From Ecdyonurus torrentis (Eukaryota > Arthropoda > Insecta > Ephemeroptera > Heptageniidae), in the NCBI GenBank assembly GCA_949318235.1, contig OX439128.1:55231260-55295259 (forward strand): DNA of 64,000 nt. Reading direction: 5' to 3'. Within the stretch, counting starts at the first letter, position 1; each line of letters opens with the position of its first letter. The position numbers and the translations under genes were made by a program. Positions 36,640 through 61,996 of this stretch are shown here, one piece after another. The notes beneath the pieces were generated by a model, which worked only from the letters and a program-made list of their open reading frames with translations, had not been told where the DNA came from and ran no database searches.

Positions 36640-39005
36640 ATTAAATTTATTATTAATATTAACAATCATTTTAGCTTTAAGGAAATAAATATAAAAAAAA
36701 ACTAGAAAATTTTTTCAAATCATTTCGTCGGATGAAATTACAGCTACAATTATTGAACAGTGTTTTAAAAAATGTGGAGAAAAGTTATTAAATATTGTAA
36801 ATTCAACTTTAAGAACAAATATTTCTCCAGATGAATTTAAAATATCTACTGTTATTCCAATACCTAAAATAAAAACTCCTACAAAGCCACAAGACTGTAG
36901 GCCAGTTAATTTATTGTCTGTTTGTAGAGAATAGCGTACTTTATGTAGAGAATAGCGTGGTTAAAGTAGAGAATATTGACGTTAAATATTATAAAAAGGG
37001 TTGAAAAGTGTACTTGTATGTGAACCACAGTGTCCATGTGTGTAGGGGTATGATAAATATTATAAATACTTATCTGGCTCTACGCTTATTCTCTTATAAT
37101 TTACCTGCCTATTTTATAGCTAAAGGATAGGTAAACCAATTTATTAAATCAAAGAGTAAGATTTACTTGAAATCAAATTAATTACTTTTATTTACTTGTT
37201 ACTTAATACATTCCCTGTGAATTTACTTGAACTAAATGTGTCCCCAAAATAATACAATAAAAATTAATGCGTACCAATATAGTTTTACATATCTAAGTGT
37301 ATATGTTATAGTGTATAAAGTGTATAATGTATACAATAGTATATGTGTACAAGTCTGTAAATGTAAACAAAGTAATAACAATTACTTGAGCGTATATTGT
37401 AGCAAAGTGTAATGTGTTATGTGGGATACGACCTTGCTGATGTAAAGCCTGCACTCCAACAGGGACTAGTGTATGTGTAGTGTGTTTAGTCCTTTACGAG
37501 GACTAGACGAGTGTGTCTGACCATTGCAACGGACCTCGTATTTATACTACTTCTTAACAAAGAGAGTAGGGGAAATACGTATGAAATGCTGCCACAAGTG
37601 ACAAATATTTGTATAAGATAACCATTTTATCGTCTATCATGTGGTGTCTCTAGTGACAGTTTTCTGTACTTGTTTGTGTTTACGCATAAACATATTATTT
37701 AAAACCACTATACACAACATGTTTATGAAAAAATAATTGAAATCGTAATGTTTGAGCAACTTATAGTATATATCGAAAAAAATAATATTTTATGTGAAAA
37801 CCATTCTGGTTTTAGAAAATAATTATCGTGTGAGACAACATTGCAATTAGTATTATCAAAATGGAGAAAAGATTGTAATGAATGTAATATTGTTATAGCG
37901 GTTATGTTTGATTTTAAGAGAGCATTTGAAACTATTGATAGGAAAATACTGATAGATAAATTAAAAAAATATAGTTTAAGTCAAAATAGTGTTGACCTCA
38001 TACACAGTTATCTTAAAAATATGAAACAAAATACAAAATATAAAAGTTAAAAATTAAGTGACCTTACCAATGATTTTGGAGTTCCTCAGGGGTCAGTTCT
38101 TGGACCCCTTTTATTTGTACTGTATATTAATGATTTGTATATTCAGTTAAAAAATGTCTTTCTTATTTTCTTTGCGGATGATACGCTTGTTTCTGCGTCC
38201 GCAAAAACATATGACAAACCGTGCATTCTTATAAATAAAAGCTTGGCAATATTAAATATTTGGTTAAAAGTCAATAAAGTCAAACTAAATACTAGCAAAT
38301 CAAAATGTCAACTTATATGTCCATCATCGTTAAAAAAAGAATAGAATTTTAGATACTGAAGATAGAGATTTTGTTATGATAGATGGTGAAATACTTGAGT
38401 ATATTAATGAAATTAGGTATCTTGGAGTAATAATCGATTTTCATTTAAATTTTAACAGTCAGTAAAAAAATTTGCAGTAAAATAAGTTATCTAGCTCGTA
38501 TATCAAATTTTTTAAGTCCATGGACAAAAGTTCTCATTTACAAAACAATAATAGCTCCACATTTTGATTATTGTGCTATTATTTTGTTTGGTATAACTAA
38601 CGAAAACATGAAAAAATTACAAACATTTTAAAACAAGGCAATGAGAGTAATATTACAATGTCACAAATTAACGCCAGTAAATATGTTAAATGCTTTGTGT
38701 TAGTTATCAATTAAACATAGATTTGCACTTAAATCTTTAGTGTTTATAAGAAGAATCCTTAATAAAGAATTGCCTAATTATTAATGTCAACAAGTAACTG
38801 CATACAAATGAAAAACACAGTCATAATACAAGGTTATGCAATAATATATACATAGGGAATAAACACAATAATTTCTATCAACGATCTCTCACTATCAATG
38901 GTTTCAAACTATATAACACGTTACCCATTAAGGTTAAAATGTGTGATAATAATAATGAGTTTAAAAGGGAATGTGTTGCATTTGTTAAAAAAAATGTTCC
39001 TTAAA
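36640..39005 (+). pseudogene. non-LTR retrotransposon reverse transcriptase, broken
   Basis: Consecutive plus-strand pieces show RT motifs: TVIPIPKIKTPTKPQDCRPV (finger region) before 36,932; VMFDFKRAFETIDR near 37,900; FGVPQGSVLGPLLF at about 38,078; LIFFADDTLVSA (catalytic FADD) near 38,165; RYLGVIIDFHLNF near 38,420; then the characteristic C-terminal thumb-like region (stretches matching LSIKHRFALKSLVFIRRI) to about 38,790. Several stops and frameshifts interrupt it, and about 790 bp of unrelated DNA splits the domain. The motif set suggests a Jockey/CR1-like clade; assignment is tentative. No endonuclease domain was seen, so the element is 5'-truncated. Confidence 0.8.
36932..37722. repeat. 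790-bp insertion splitting the reverse transcriptase
   Basis: Coding similarity stops after LLSVCRE and resumes at YEKIIEIVMFEQL. The DNA between has direct words agagaatagcg twice near its left end but no evident terminal repeats or gene. Confidence 0.55.
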
Positions 39006-39205
39006 AATATATATTATTAATATTGTTATTTGCCATATAATAGTAAAAAATTAATAAAAAAATTTATGATAGAATTTTATTTATATAAAATAAAAAAGAA
39101 AAATTTAAAAAATCGAATATTTATAACTGGTTATAAGGTTATTTTTGTAAACATATTTCTAATTCTGTAAATTGTAACTTTAATGTATGTTAAATAAATA
39201 TAAAG

Positions 39206-39718
39206 AGCTGTAAATTTAAACCGGTTCGAGCACCCGCCCGGGCTAAAATCTTCGACTGCTCGTTTTTTTGAAAATAGAAAGCCCTTGTTTTAAGCTTTTA
39301 GCTCGAAAACGAGTTTTCGAGTTGAGCTCGTAAATGATTCGTGAAAAACACAAGCTTTTGAATCGAGCTAAAGTACAATTTTTGAAAAAAGTAAAGACAA
39401 AAATGTTTGTGACTTTTGTGTAAAACGACATTTTTCATATTAAATCATACAAAATAAGCTGTTTAAAATGTTTTTAACAATTATTTTATTAATGATTTTT
39501 ATCCTTCAAAAACAATATTTTCATAATGAATATCGAGTTTTTTTTCTTCATAAGCTCGAAGGATCGTTTTTAAACTTTAGCTCAAATGTCGAGCTTTCCG
39601 AGCTTTAGCTCGTTTTTCAAGTTAAAGCTCGATTTCAAGCTAATCCCGGGTTTCAAGTCAAACCAGGCTAAAAAATTTCATCCCGGTCTAATAATATTTC
39701 AATTTTTTTACAGCTCTT
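39206..39718. mobile_element. AGAGCTGTAAA MITE, copy 1
   Basis: Starts AGAGCTGTAAATTTAAACCG and ends TTTTTTTACAGCTCT. The interior is rich in the words gctcgaaa and gagcttt. The flanks are TATAA / TATATA-like, so a short AT target duplication is possible. Confidence 0.75.
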
Positions 39719-39728
39719 ATATACCGAT

Positions 39729-39731
<3 letters not shown>

Positions 39732-39809
<78 letters not shown>
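39732..39809. repeat. (TA)n microsatellite
   Basis: TA repeat directly right of the MITE. Confidence 0.95.
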
Positions 39810-39813
<4 letters not shown>

Positions 39814-40259
39814 CAATAGTATATATCAAAGGCAGAATTTGACTTTAAGAATAAGTTTCTAAAATAATTAGGAATATTTTATATTTTAATTATGTATCTC
39901 AGTAGCATGCACATATATAACTCATCACAACACTTAGATATTTTACCAATATTTTTATACATAGTTGGTTACTTATCATTAAAATATACGCCTTCACAAA
40001 TCCATCCATACGATCGTTATTACAACATGTAGTTTACATGTACTTACATTTACGAACGGTATGTTTACATGCATTCCATGACGATACACCAGCATTCGGG
40101 AGGTGCATGATTGATGTGATTGCACTGACTAGTCTGACTAGATGTTGCCACGGTTTGTCTTGGCTGTAATGGCAAATGCCGGGCTGTGTATTTAGGCCGT
40201 GGCTGGTCCGTGTGCACAATATGGCAAGCAAATGTTTTTTTAAAGATTATAATATATCG

Positions 40260-40464
40260 ATGGCTCCGCGGAAAACTGAACTATCTATAGTCTCCGCGCG
40301 TCTCAAATTTGGAACATCTGCGCTCTCCACCACTCCCAAATTTGAAGCATTTGTAAACGAGCGCTGGTAAGAGATGCTTGAAATTCGGGAGAGGCGGAGA
40401 TCGCAGATGTTCCAAATTTGAGGTGCGCGGAAACTATAGATAGTTCAGTTTTCCGCGGAGCCAT
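40260..40464. mobile_element. 205-bp palindromic MITE with ATGGCTCCGCGG ends
   Basis: The left end ATGGCTCCGCGGAAAACTGA returns exactly inverted at 40,445-40,464. Inversion continues through actatctatag and tcaaatttggaacatctgcg. High GC relative to the surroundings. Confidence 0.85.
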
Positions 40465-40742
40465 AGATATATTATTAAGTAAGTTCCAGAAAAGGTATTG
40501 AGTGGGTAAAATAGTGTTTATATTAAAGTATTTAAGCAATAATCCAGTTCTAGCCAAAAGTTCTCAATCGATTTGTTTAGCAACCTGCAACCAGGCTATG
40601 TTTTCTATGTTAAAAATCACAAGGGCTGCCGTTGTTACGTGCAGATAATTTTTGTTCAACGCTATAATTCATACATAAATGATGTAGTACCTTTTTTCAA
40701 TAACATTTGGTAAAGGCATAGACCAGAGAAAAACAGGCATTT

Positions 40743-40822
40743 ATATCACAATTCAATTCAAAATTCAATTCAATTCAATTCAAAATTCAATTCAATTCAA
40801 TTCAAATTCAATTCAATTCAAA
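40743..40822. repeat. (AATTC)n microsatellite
   Basis: About 14 AATTC/AAATTC units, at the left edge of a truncated AAGGCATAGACC-type MITE (40,714-41,016). Confidence 0.9.
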
Positions 40823-41016
40823 ATATTTATTCATTTCTTTCATCCTACAATCAAAATACACAAAAGTGTATCCGCTTAAGTTATTGTACATTATATATAA
40901 AACACTTAATGTGATTAACATAAATAACTTTAGTTTGTCTCAAAAACCCAACTGTAGCTCCGTAGCAATGATCAGAAAATTCGATTTATGCAACCCACAC
41001 AACATTTTTATATTAA

Positions 41017-41216
41017 NNNNNNNNNNNNNNNNNNNNNNNNNNNNNNNNNNNNNNNNNNNNNNNNNNNNNNNNNNNNNNNNNNNNNNNNNNNNNNNNNNNN
41101 NNNNNNNNNNNNNNNNNNNNNNNNNNNNNNNNNNNNNNNNNNNNNNNNNNNNNNNNNNNNNNNNNNNNNNNNNNNNNNNNNNNNNNNNNNNNNNNNNNNN
41201 NNNNNNNNNNNNNNNN
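41017..41216. other. assembly gap (200 N)
   Basis: Run of N; the round number suggests an arbitrary gap size. Missing sequence here could include the unseen exon 5 of copy 3. Confidence 0.99.
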
Positions 41217-41332
41217 TTATGTCTTTGCGTTGAGATTTTTTTTTGTCTTCTGGTGCGGTTAGGTGAATGAGTATTATAAAAATCAATGTAATTTTACATA
41301 CAGTATTTTTTTTCTTTGATTATATTTTAACT

Positions 41333-41880
41333 AGAGCTGTAAATTTAAACCGGTTCGAGCACCCGGAATGAGCCAATATCTTCGAGTGCTCTTTTTTTTT
41401 GAAAATGATCAACCAGGGTTTCGAGCTTTTAGCTCGAAAACAAGCTTTTGTGAGCTGAGCTCGTGAATGACTCTTGAAAAAAACAAGCTTTTGAAAATAA
41501 ATCGAGTTATACGAGTATATATAGGAAAAAATTTTGCAGAAAGCAAAAAGCAAAAAAGTTTGTAATTTTGGTTTAAATGATGTGTTATTAATATTATATT
41601 ATGAAAGAATAAAACTGTTTAAAATATTATGAAAAATTATTTTTATTTTATTTATGACCTTTCCTTACAGAAAACATTGTTTTTTTAATGAAAATCGAGC
41701 TTTTTTTTTTCATAGGCTCGAAAGCTCGTTTTGATACTTCGGCTCAAATTTCGAGATTTCCGAGGTTTGGCTCGTTTTTCGAGTTTAAGCACGATTTCAA
41801 GCTAAACCCGGGTTTCAAGTTCAAACCAGGCCAAAAAATTTCAGTCCATGTTAAAAAAATTTCGAGTTTTTTACATCTCA
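41333..41880. mobile_element. AGAGCTGTAAA MITE, copy 2
   Basis: Same start (agagctgtaaatttaaaccgg) and the same ctcgaaa-rich interior as 39,206-39,718. The right end has decayed to ttttttacatctc. Confidence 0.75.
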
Positions 41881-42050
41881 AATTTGAAGTAAAAAATTTA
41901 CATTTTTTTTTTAGTCACAAGAAAACATCTAAATATTTTTTTATTTATTATTAATTTATTTAGTCTATTAAAAATCGTTATTTCAAATTTAATTAAATAT
42001 AAATTGAAATATTTTAGTAATAAAAGCCTTTTTGCATAGTTTGATTATAT

Positions 42051-42168
42051 AGGGTGTATGCATTAATGTTAAAGTCGACGCCATGTTGGATCACTCAATA
42101 ACATGAATGACAGAGAAAAAATCATTTTGGCCAGTTTAAAACCACTATGCAATATTTTTTGAGAGCAT
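42051..42168. mobile_element. truncated 305-bp-type MITE abutting the CAA array of copy 3
   Basis: Begins AGGGTGTATGCATTAATGTT and matches 47,220-47,340 until gagagcatt, then switches abruptly into the TTG/CAA array. The MITE therefore marks a breakpoint at the 3' side of copy 3. Confidence 0.75.
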
Positions 42169-43431
42169 TTTGTTGGTGCACTTGTCGTTGAAGCATTTGT
42201 TTGTTGTTGTTTCAACACTTCTTGTGGTTGCACTTGTTGTTGTTGTAGTTGTTGTTGGTTTTGCAGCATTTGTTGATGTTGTTGTTGTTTCAACACTTCT
42301 TGTGGTTGCACTTGTTGTTGTTGTAGTTGTTGTTGGTTTTGCAGCATTTGTTGTCTTTTTGTTGTTAGTGCACTTGTCGTTGAAGCATTTGTTGTTGTTG
42401 TTTCAACACTTCTTGTGGTTGCACTTGTTGTTGTTGTAGTTGTTGTTGGTTTTGCAGCATTTGTTGATGTTGTTGTTGTAGTTGTTGTTGGTTTTGCAGC
42501 ATTTGTTGATGTTGTTGTTGTTTTCAACACTTCTTGTGGTTGCACTTGTTGTTGTTGTAGTTGTTGTTGGTTTTGCAGCATTTGTTGTTCTTTTTTGTTG
42601 TTAGTGCACTTGTCGTTGAAGCATTTGTTGTTGTTGTTTCAACACTTCTTGTGGTTGCACATGTTGTTGTTGTAGTTGTTGTTGATTTTGCAGCATTTGT
42701 TGTTCTTTTTGTTGTTTCAGCATTTGTTTGTTCTTTTGTTGTTGGTGCACTTGTCGTTGAAGCATTTGTTGTTGTTGTTTACAACCCTTCTTGTGGTTGC
42801 ACTTGTAGTTGTTGTTGATTTTGCAGCATTTGTTGTTCTTTTTGTTGTTTCAGCATTTGTTGTTCTTTTTGTTGTTGGTTGCACTTGTCGTTGAAGCATT
42901 TGTTGTTGTTGTTTACAACCCTTCTTGTGGTTGCACTTGTAGTTGTTGTTGATTTTGCAGCATTTGTTGATGTTGTTGTTGTTTCAGCATTTGTTGTTCT
43001 TTTTGTTGTTGGTGCACTTGTCGTTGAAGCATTTGTTGTTGTTGTTTACAACCCTTCTTGTGGTTGCACTTGTTGTTGTTGTTGATTTTGCAGCATTTGT
43101 TGATGTTGTTGTTGTTTCAGCATTTGTTGTTGTTTGACTTGTTGTAGTTGTAGTTTTTCTTGTTATTGTAAACTAAACCTGTATACAAATTGAAACATAT
43201 TATGTTCATATGTTTTTATTGTTTGTGTTGTACTTGTTGTTGCAGCATTTGTTGCTGTTGTTGTTGCAGCATTTGTTGTTCTTTTTGTTGTTGAAGCATT
43301 TGTTGTTGTTGATTCAACACTTCTTGTGGTTGCACTTGTTGTTCTTGTTGCTGTAGATGCACATGTTGTTGTTGATTTTGCAGCATTTGTTGATGTTGTT
43401 GTTGTTTTTACATTTATTGTTGTAGTTTCTT
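42169..43431 (-). pseudogene. frame-broken continuation of the CAA array of copy 3
   Basis: Imperfect units (gene strand words caacaagtgcaaccacaagaagtg, aaatgctgcaaaatc) repeat down to 42,169, but small indels shift the frame between Gln-rich and Thr/Asn-rich readings (MLQNQQQ versus TNAAKPTTT). It follows the TGA that ends the open part at 43,432. No exon 5 follows. Confidence 0.65.
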
Positions 43432-56245
<12,814 letters not shown>

Positions 56246-56400
56246 TAAAAGTTATAGTATAATATGTTAATAAAATTTAATTACAATTAATGACAGCTCT
56301 TACTTAATTAATTAGCAGTAATGATATGTCATATTTAATAACTTCAGTCATATCAACATACAACAGTCACACCCTACCTTATATATAAATACCAATATAC

Positions 56401-56634
56401 CAACAAAGCTAAAGATAACGCTAGGCATCGACTGCGCATTTCGTGCGTCTGCTGCAAGATTTAAATCTTTATTTCCGGTATTTTTCACGTTTTGATGGCG
56501 GCAAAATATTATCGTGTGTAATTTGTTTTGAAAAAAATGAAATTTTACCGGAAATAGATCTCGTCGATCGGGCAAATTCTGAAAAGACGAACGAAATTCG
56601 CAGTCGTTGCCTTACGTTACCTTCAGCTTCGTTG
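56401..56634. mobile_element. second copy of the 233-bp MITE (inverted)
   Basis: caacaaagctaaagataacg to cgttaccttcagcttcgttg; flanks CAATATAC / ATATATAC match at six of eight positions. Confidence 0.8.
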
Positions 56635-56710
56635 ATATATACATAATATATTTTATATACTTTCTGGTCGGAGTGGAGTCAAATCTAAAATATACTATAG
56701 TAAATTACTA

Positions 56711-57320
56711 ATAGAGTGTTTTCATTCATGTTAAAGTCGACGTCATAAGTGAGTACTAAATAACATTGGCCAGTATAGACCCCTTGCACATCCTTGCGCT
56801 TTGCCGCCATGTTTGTGGTGCCTAATACATTGTCCAGCATAGGGCAAACTTCGTTTTTCCTAATTTTTCACATAAAAAATTGTTTATTTCAACTCAACAA
56901 ATTTTCATGATATTCTTGTAGCTTATTAGGAGCTACAAATAAGGCTTTGATTGAGCTTTGAAGCTTCTTTTGCTATTAAAAATATAAAAATGATGTTTTT
57001 CCTATGCTGGCCTATGTATTACTGACCAACAAAATGGCGGCTCTTAAATATTAGTGCAAGCGGTCTATAGGAAAATGTCACATTTTGCCAGTTTAAAAAT
57101 ACTTCGCCATATTTTTGAGAACATTGATGTTGTTAACAGGTTGAATTAGTATCTCAAGTATGTGAGGAAAATAATAATAACAAAATAACCAAAAAAAATA
57201 GCTAATTTCTAAAGAAAATAGCCAAAAAAATACCTTTGTCCTATGCTGAGCAATGTTATTCATTACTCAAGATGAGCATCGAAAAGAACTCAGAATGACG
57301 TCATGCGCACACACCCTATA
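56711..57320. mobile_element. 305-bp-type MITE split by a nested MITE
   Basis: The left part (attcatgttaaagtcgacgtc to ggccagtata) and right part (taggaaaatgtcacattttg to cacaccctata) belong to one element. Confidence 0.85.
56778..57065. mobile_element. nested MITE with GACC-CTTGCAC ends
   Basis: Starts GACCCCTTGCAC, ends GTGCAAGCGGTC, with TATA on both sides where uninterrupted copies have a single TATA. The target duplication is therefore TATA (or TA). Confidence 0.85.
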
Positions 57321-57563
57321 CTCTAGCATATCACGCAAAGAATTCATTAAAAAGTAAAACAAAATATATCTATATTTATATATCATCTAGATTTCTAAAT
57401 TTTTATCTACCACACAACATAGCACTGTTCATCCTTGCGCTTTGTCGCCATGTTTCTCTTACCGCGAACTATATGCATGCAGTGTATACCATTGTATACC
57501 ATATCTTTTGTTCCATAAATTATAAGACACCAACACGTTGATTTTGTATTTATTTTCATGTTA

Positions 57564-58307
57564 AGCCTCGTTCACAATGGACTTTTTCTAAGTTTTCTTA
57601 AAGCCATAGACCGCATAAAACAACATGTGCTTGTTAATGAATAAACACGAAATGGGATCTTCAAAACTGATGACAATTTTTACCAGAATGTTAATGTAGC
57701 CCCACGAGAGAGCGTGAAAAAACTGTAAAGTATACAATTTGCGTGAAAATTCATGTTTATGACGTCAGAAACATGCAAAAATTAGTATGAAAATGTTGTG
57801 CGGGTTGCATAAATCAAATTTTCTAATCTCTGCTACGGGGCTACTGTTGGGTTTTGAAACAAACTAATGTTATTTATGTATATCCCATCAAGTGTTTTGT
57901 GATATAAATGCTCATGTTTTTCTCCGGTCTATTCCTTTAAGTAAAAATGCTAATTTTTTCCACTTAAGAACGATTGGTGTTCACAATAAAACTATTGTTG
58001 CACTTAAGAATTTTCTTAATTGGTTTCACTTTAATTTTTTTTTCTTAATTTTTCTTAAGTAGCTAATTAGAAGAATTATTTGAATTTACGTAAGAATCAA
58101 ACCATTGTTGATTCTTACGTAAATTCAAATAATTCTTCTAATTAGCTACTTAAGAAAAATTAAGAAAAATTAAGAAACAAAATTTGTTAAGTGAAAGTTC
58201 TACGTAAAAAATTAAGAAAAAAAAAATCTTAAGTGGAAATCAAACTTTTTTCTTAATTTGAAAAAATTAGCGTTTTCACTTAAGAAAAGTCCATTGTGAA
58301 CGAGGCT
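57564..58307. mobile_element. palindromic Harbinger-like MITE with nested insertion
   Basis: Ends AGCCTCGTTCACAATGGACT and inverse gtccattgtgaacgaggct, flanked by TTA on both sides (57,561-57,563 and 58,308-58,310), the PIF/Harbinger-type duplication. The centre is a palindrome around gaattcttctaattagctac-type arms at 58,050-58,160. Confidence 0.75.
57598..57943. mobile_element. AAGGCATAGACC-type MITE nested in the Harbinger-like MITE
   Basis: ttaaagccatagaccgcataaaac to ctccggtctattcctttaa; the inverse of 51,352-51,691. Confidence 0.8.
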
Positions 58308-58654
58308 TTATCTATGCAACGGTTTGCTGCAATATGGCGTGCTTCGCTGTTTTTAATTTATAATGAAAATGAAAGGAAAAGGTGAAAAAATAAGACAAAA
58401 ACTGATGTACGAGCTAATTTTAGTTACTTTATTGTTTGTTAGCCCCTTGGGCTTCCTGCAGGGCTATATTGTGAAGTATATAGCATATACATACATACAT
58501 ACATACATAAGTACATAACTGTATACATAAGTAAAAGTACATAATATATATGTATGCCGGCGCGCAGTGGGAGTATATAGCATTTGATTGCTGATTTAAC
58601 ATATATTGAAAAAAAAAGCGCCTGAATTGCAGAAGCATAAAATATTTAAATGAT

Positions 58655-58814
<160 letters not shown>

Positions 58815-58869
58815 AAAAAAAGAATGTATTACATTACTGATGAATGAATTATTGAAACATAAATCTTGC

Positions 58870-59300
58870 TTATAATTGTAAAAGTGACGTATTTTTACGT
58901 AATTTTTACCTGTTTTTTTTAATTGGCGTAATATTACGTATGTTATAAAACAACACACACATATATAACATTACATTGACAGCCTAAATTACGTAATTTT
59001 CACCGTGATTTAAAGTGTCATAATTAACGTAATTACGTGTGTTATAAAACAACACATATAACATTACATATTGGCTGCCTGATTACGTAATTTTCAAAAA
59101 TGTCATTATTTACGTAATTACGTGTGTTATAAAACAACACATATAACATTACATTGGCAGCCTAAATTACGTAATTTTCACCCTGATTTAAAGTGTCATT
59201 ATTTACGTAATTACGTGTGTTAGAAAACAACACATTTTACATTACATATTGACAGCCTAAATTACGTAATTTTCACCCTGGTTTAAAGTGTCGTGAATTA
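58870..59300. repeat. ACGTAAT-rich minisatellite I (about four units of 85-99 bp)
   Basis: gttataaaacaacac or its variant occurs near 58,942, 59,041, 59,126 and 59,219. Each is followed by aacattacat and an acgtaattttca block. Confidence 0.85.
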
Positions 59301-59408
59301 CATTAATACGTATTTTACAGTAACAAAAATATTATGCATAATTTTAGCAGCGTAAATAACGTAATTTTCTAACAAAAACCAACATAATTTAATTAATTAT
59401 ATAATATA

Positions 59409-59518
<110 letters not shown>

Positions 59519-59559
59519 ATATAATATATAGCTAACATTTGTACTTGCTGTATAGCGAT

Positions 59560-59880
59560 TTACGACATTACGTAAAAACTAAAAACTCAACGTAATTACG
59601 TAAACTAAAAACCTCAACGTAATTACGTACAAATTACGTGCATAATTGTGACTCCCACTGCTTCACCTAACTACTTCACGTAATATTTTGAGTCCAATAT
59701 TTAACGTAATTACGTACAAATTACGTGCATAATTGTGACTTCCACTGCTTCACCTAACTACTTCACGTAATATTTTGAGTCCAATATTATGCACGTAATT
59801 ACGTACAAATTACGTGCATAATTTAAGACTCCCACTGCTTCACCTAACTACTTCACGTAATATTTTGAGTCCAATATTTT
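59560..59880. repeat. ACGTAAT-rich minisatellite II (three units of 87-89 bp)
   Basis: aattacgtac occurs at 59,621, 59,708 and 59,797. Units include gtgcataattgtgactccca and cttcacgtaatattttgagt. Confidence 0.85.
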
Positions 59881-60189
59881 CAACTATCACAAAGACTCTT
59901 AATCAACATATTTGACTAGACTTTTCTTAATTAACTAATTAATTAGTCTAATTTCTATAGGTACTGGCCAGCAGACACCTTCTTTGCAAAGATTTATTAT
60001 AATTATTTATTTATTTATTTTACTTCATTATTTTGTCTAATTTCTGCGGCGTGCTTGATTGCATGCGCTCGCAATCTATAAATGGAGGTTTTCAGTTCAC
60101 AATATTCTTAAAAATTTTGTTATCTTTTAAAATACTTAGAATTTTGTCTATATAGTGTTTCTTATTTGAATTTATCAGGAATACAAGAC

Positions 60190-60624
60190 TTGCAAAAGTT
60201 GAATGATAAACTGACAGCTCAACAATACTAACAAAGTGCTAGCAGACGACTTTGTGTTCCTGTCTACATTTAACATGCTTTCTTATGGAGCAATGAAGCA
60301 GCTATAACTTGACTTACAATTATTTTTCAGAGCTGAAATTTTTACTGTAGCTTACTGAGCCTACAAGCTTTTGTTTTCCTGAATTTCAATTCAATTGGAT
60401 AAAAACATGTGACCAAATTGATTGAAATTCAGGAAAACAAAAGCTTGTAGGCTCAGTAAGCTACAGTAAAAATTTCAGCTCTGAAAAATAATTGTAAGTC
60501 AAGTTATAGCTGCTTCATTGCCTCATAAGAAAGCATGTTAAATGTAGACAGGAACACAAAGTCGTCTGCTAGCACTTTGTTAGTGTTGTTGAGCTGTCAC
60601 TTTATCACTCAACCTACATTTGCA
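60190..60624. repeat. 430-bp near-perfect palindrome
   Basis: gataaactgacagctcaaca and the following words return inverted to 60,610. The inner arms atttcaattcaattgg / ccaaattgattgaaat sit around 60,405. A third copy of one arm lies at the window end. Confidence 0.9.
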
Positions 60625-60646
60625 ACGTCTGCTATTTGTAATTTGT

Positions 60647-60647
<1 letters not shown>

Positions 60648-60711
<64 letters not shown>
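60648..60711. repeat. poly(A) run
   Basis: About 62 A residues directly after the palindrome. Confidence 0.95.
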
Positions 60712-60714
<3 letters not shown>

Positions 60715-61199
60715 TTTCGTTTTTCCCATAAGCTAAATGTTAAATTTGAGACCCCCTATCTTTCTCTGCGCACTATACACCGAAAATCCTCCATTACAAT
60801 GTTCAACATTCTACAACAAATAAGTCTTAAATGTCACCACGGCGGCCATGTTTTACTTGAACAAAACACATGTCTATTATTCTAATATACACTGTAAAAA
60901 TAAGTGTAGTATTTTTGTTACGAAATCTTAACATATATAAGATAATAACTTTTAATTTAATTATTATTAGTAGCTAAAAAATAATGCAATTTAACAAATT
61001 ATTTATAATAGCTATTTTACCTTAAAGTATAGCTTGAAAAAAAAACAATAGACGACTTTACAAAATCAACACTTGTCATTGGTAAAGGTCATCAGGTCAC
61101 GGTCAAGGTCATCGTGAGTTTTATATTAATTTTGGACTGATATAGGGATTACCATGTTAAAAAATATTTACTAAAGTAAAAAGATTATAATATATTAAA

Positions 61200-61425
61200 A
61201 ATGAACCCTTGTTGATGTAGTTCCAATTTTCACCGCAACAATCAACATGTAAAATGTAAGTGGCGCTGTAGTCTGTGTGTCAATTTTAAAATTCACACAC
61301 AGACTACAGCGCCACTTTAATACGTAATTTTGTATTCTTGCATTTTTGCGGCGAAAATTTGAATTTCATCATTTAGGGATCGTTTTTTTTTCAACAATAG
61401 CTTCCTATCCTGTTTATATAGCCAT
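61200..61425. repeat. dispersed repeat, copy 2, with perfect hairpin
   Basis: Same family as 742-915. At 61,258-61,318 it contains AAGTGGCGCTGTAGTCTGTG followed by a 16-nt AT centre and its exact inverse. Confidence 0.8.
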
Positions 61426-61669
61426 GTTGCGGCCACTTTGCGTGCATAGTTTCAATATCTCCGACCACAACGTGAAGTCGTATAAATGTTGAACATTGCC
61501 TAATTATATTGATTATTGCTAATTTTAATTTAAGTTTTTGCAATACTCGACTTTGATATATTTAACTAAGCGCTTTATTTCCTAAACTATTTAAGCAATT
61601 TTATATATTGTAGTATAATACACCACTTATCAATCTCAGATCTAGCTATAGGCCAACAAAAGTGCTGAC

Positions 61670-61996
61670 TAAAGGCATAGACCAGAAAAAACAAAAGTAA
61701 TCCAGTAAAAAAAATAACTTGATTTTCTAATAAAATTGATGGAATTGAATTATTTTTATTTGAAAAAAAAATTCTTATTTGACTAGAATTTTGGCGCTAA
61801 AATTTAAATTTCCACATTTACATATTATCTTTAAAGTGTAATAACTTAAATATTTGATCGTGTTTTCACATGTTTGACATAACTAAATTTTTAAGTAACA
61901 TTTCTTCTTTACTTTGTGTTATTTATTATTATTCGCAACCGTCCTAGTTTGCGAGATATCAGTTTACCTAGGCCTTTAATATGGTCTATGGCTTTA
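61670..61996. mobile_element. AAGGCATAGACC-type MITE, diverged
   Basis: aaaggcatagaccagaaaaaac at the left, inverse words ggtctatggcttt at the right; interior diverged. Confidence 0.6.
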
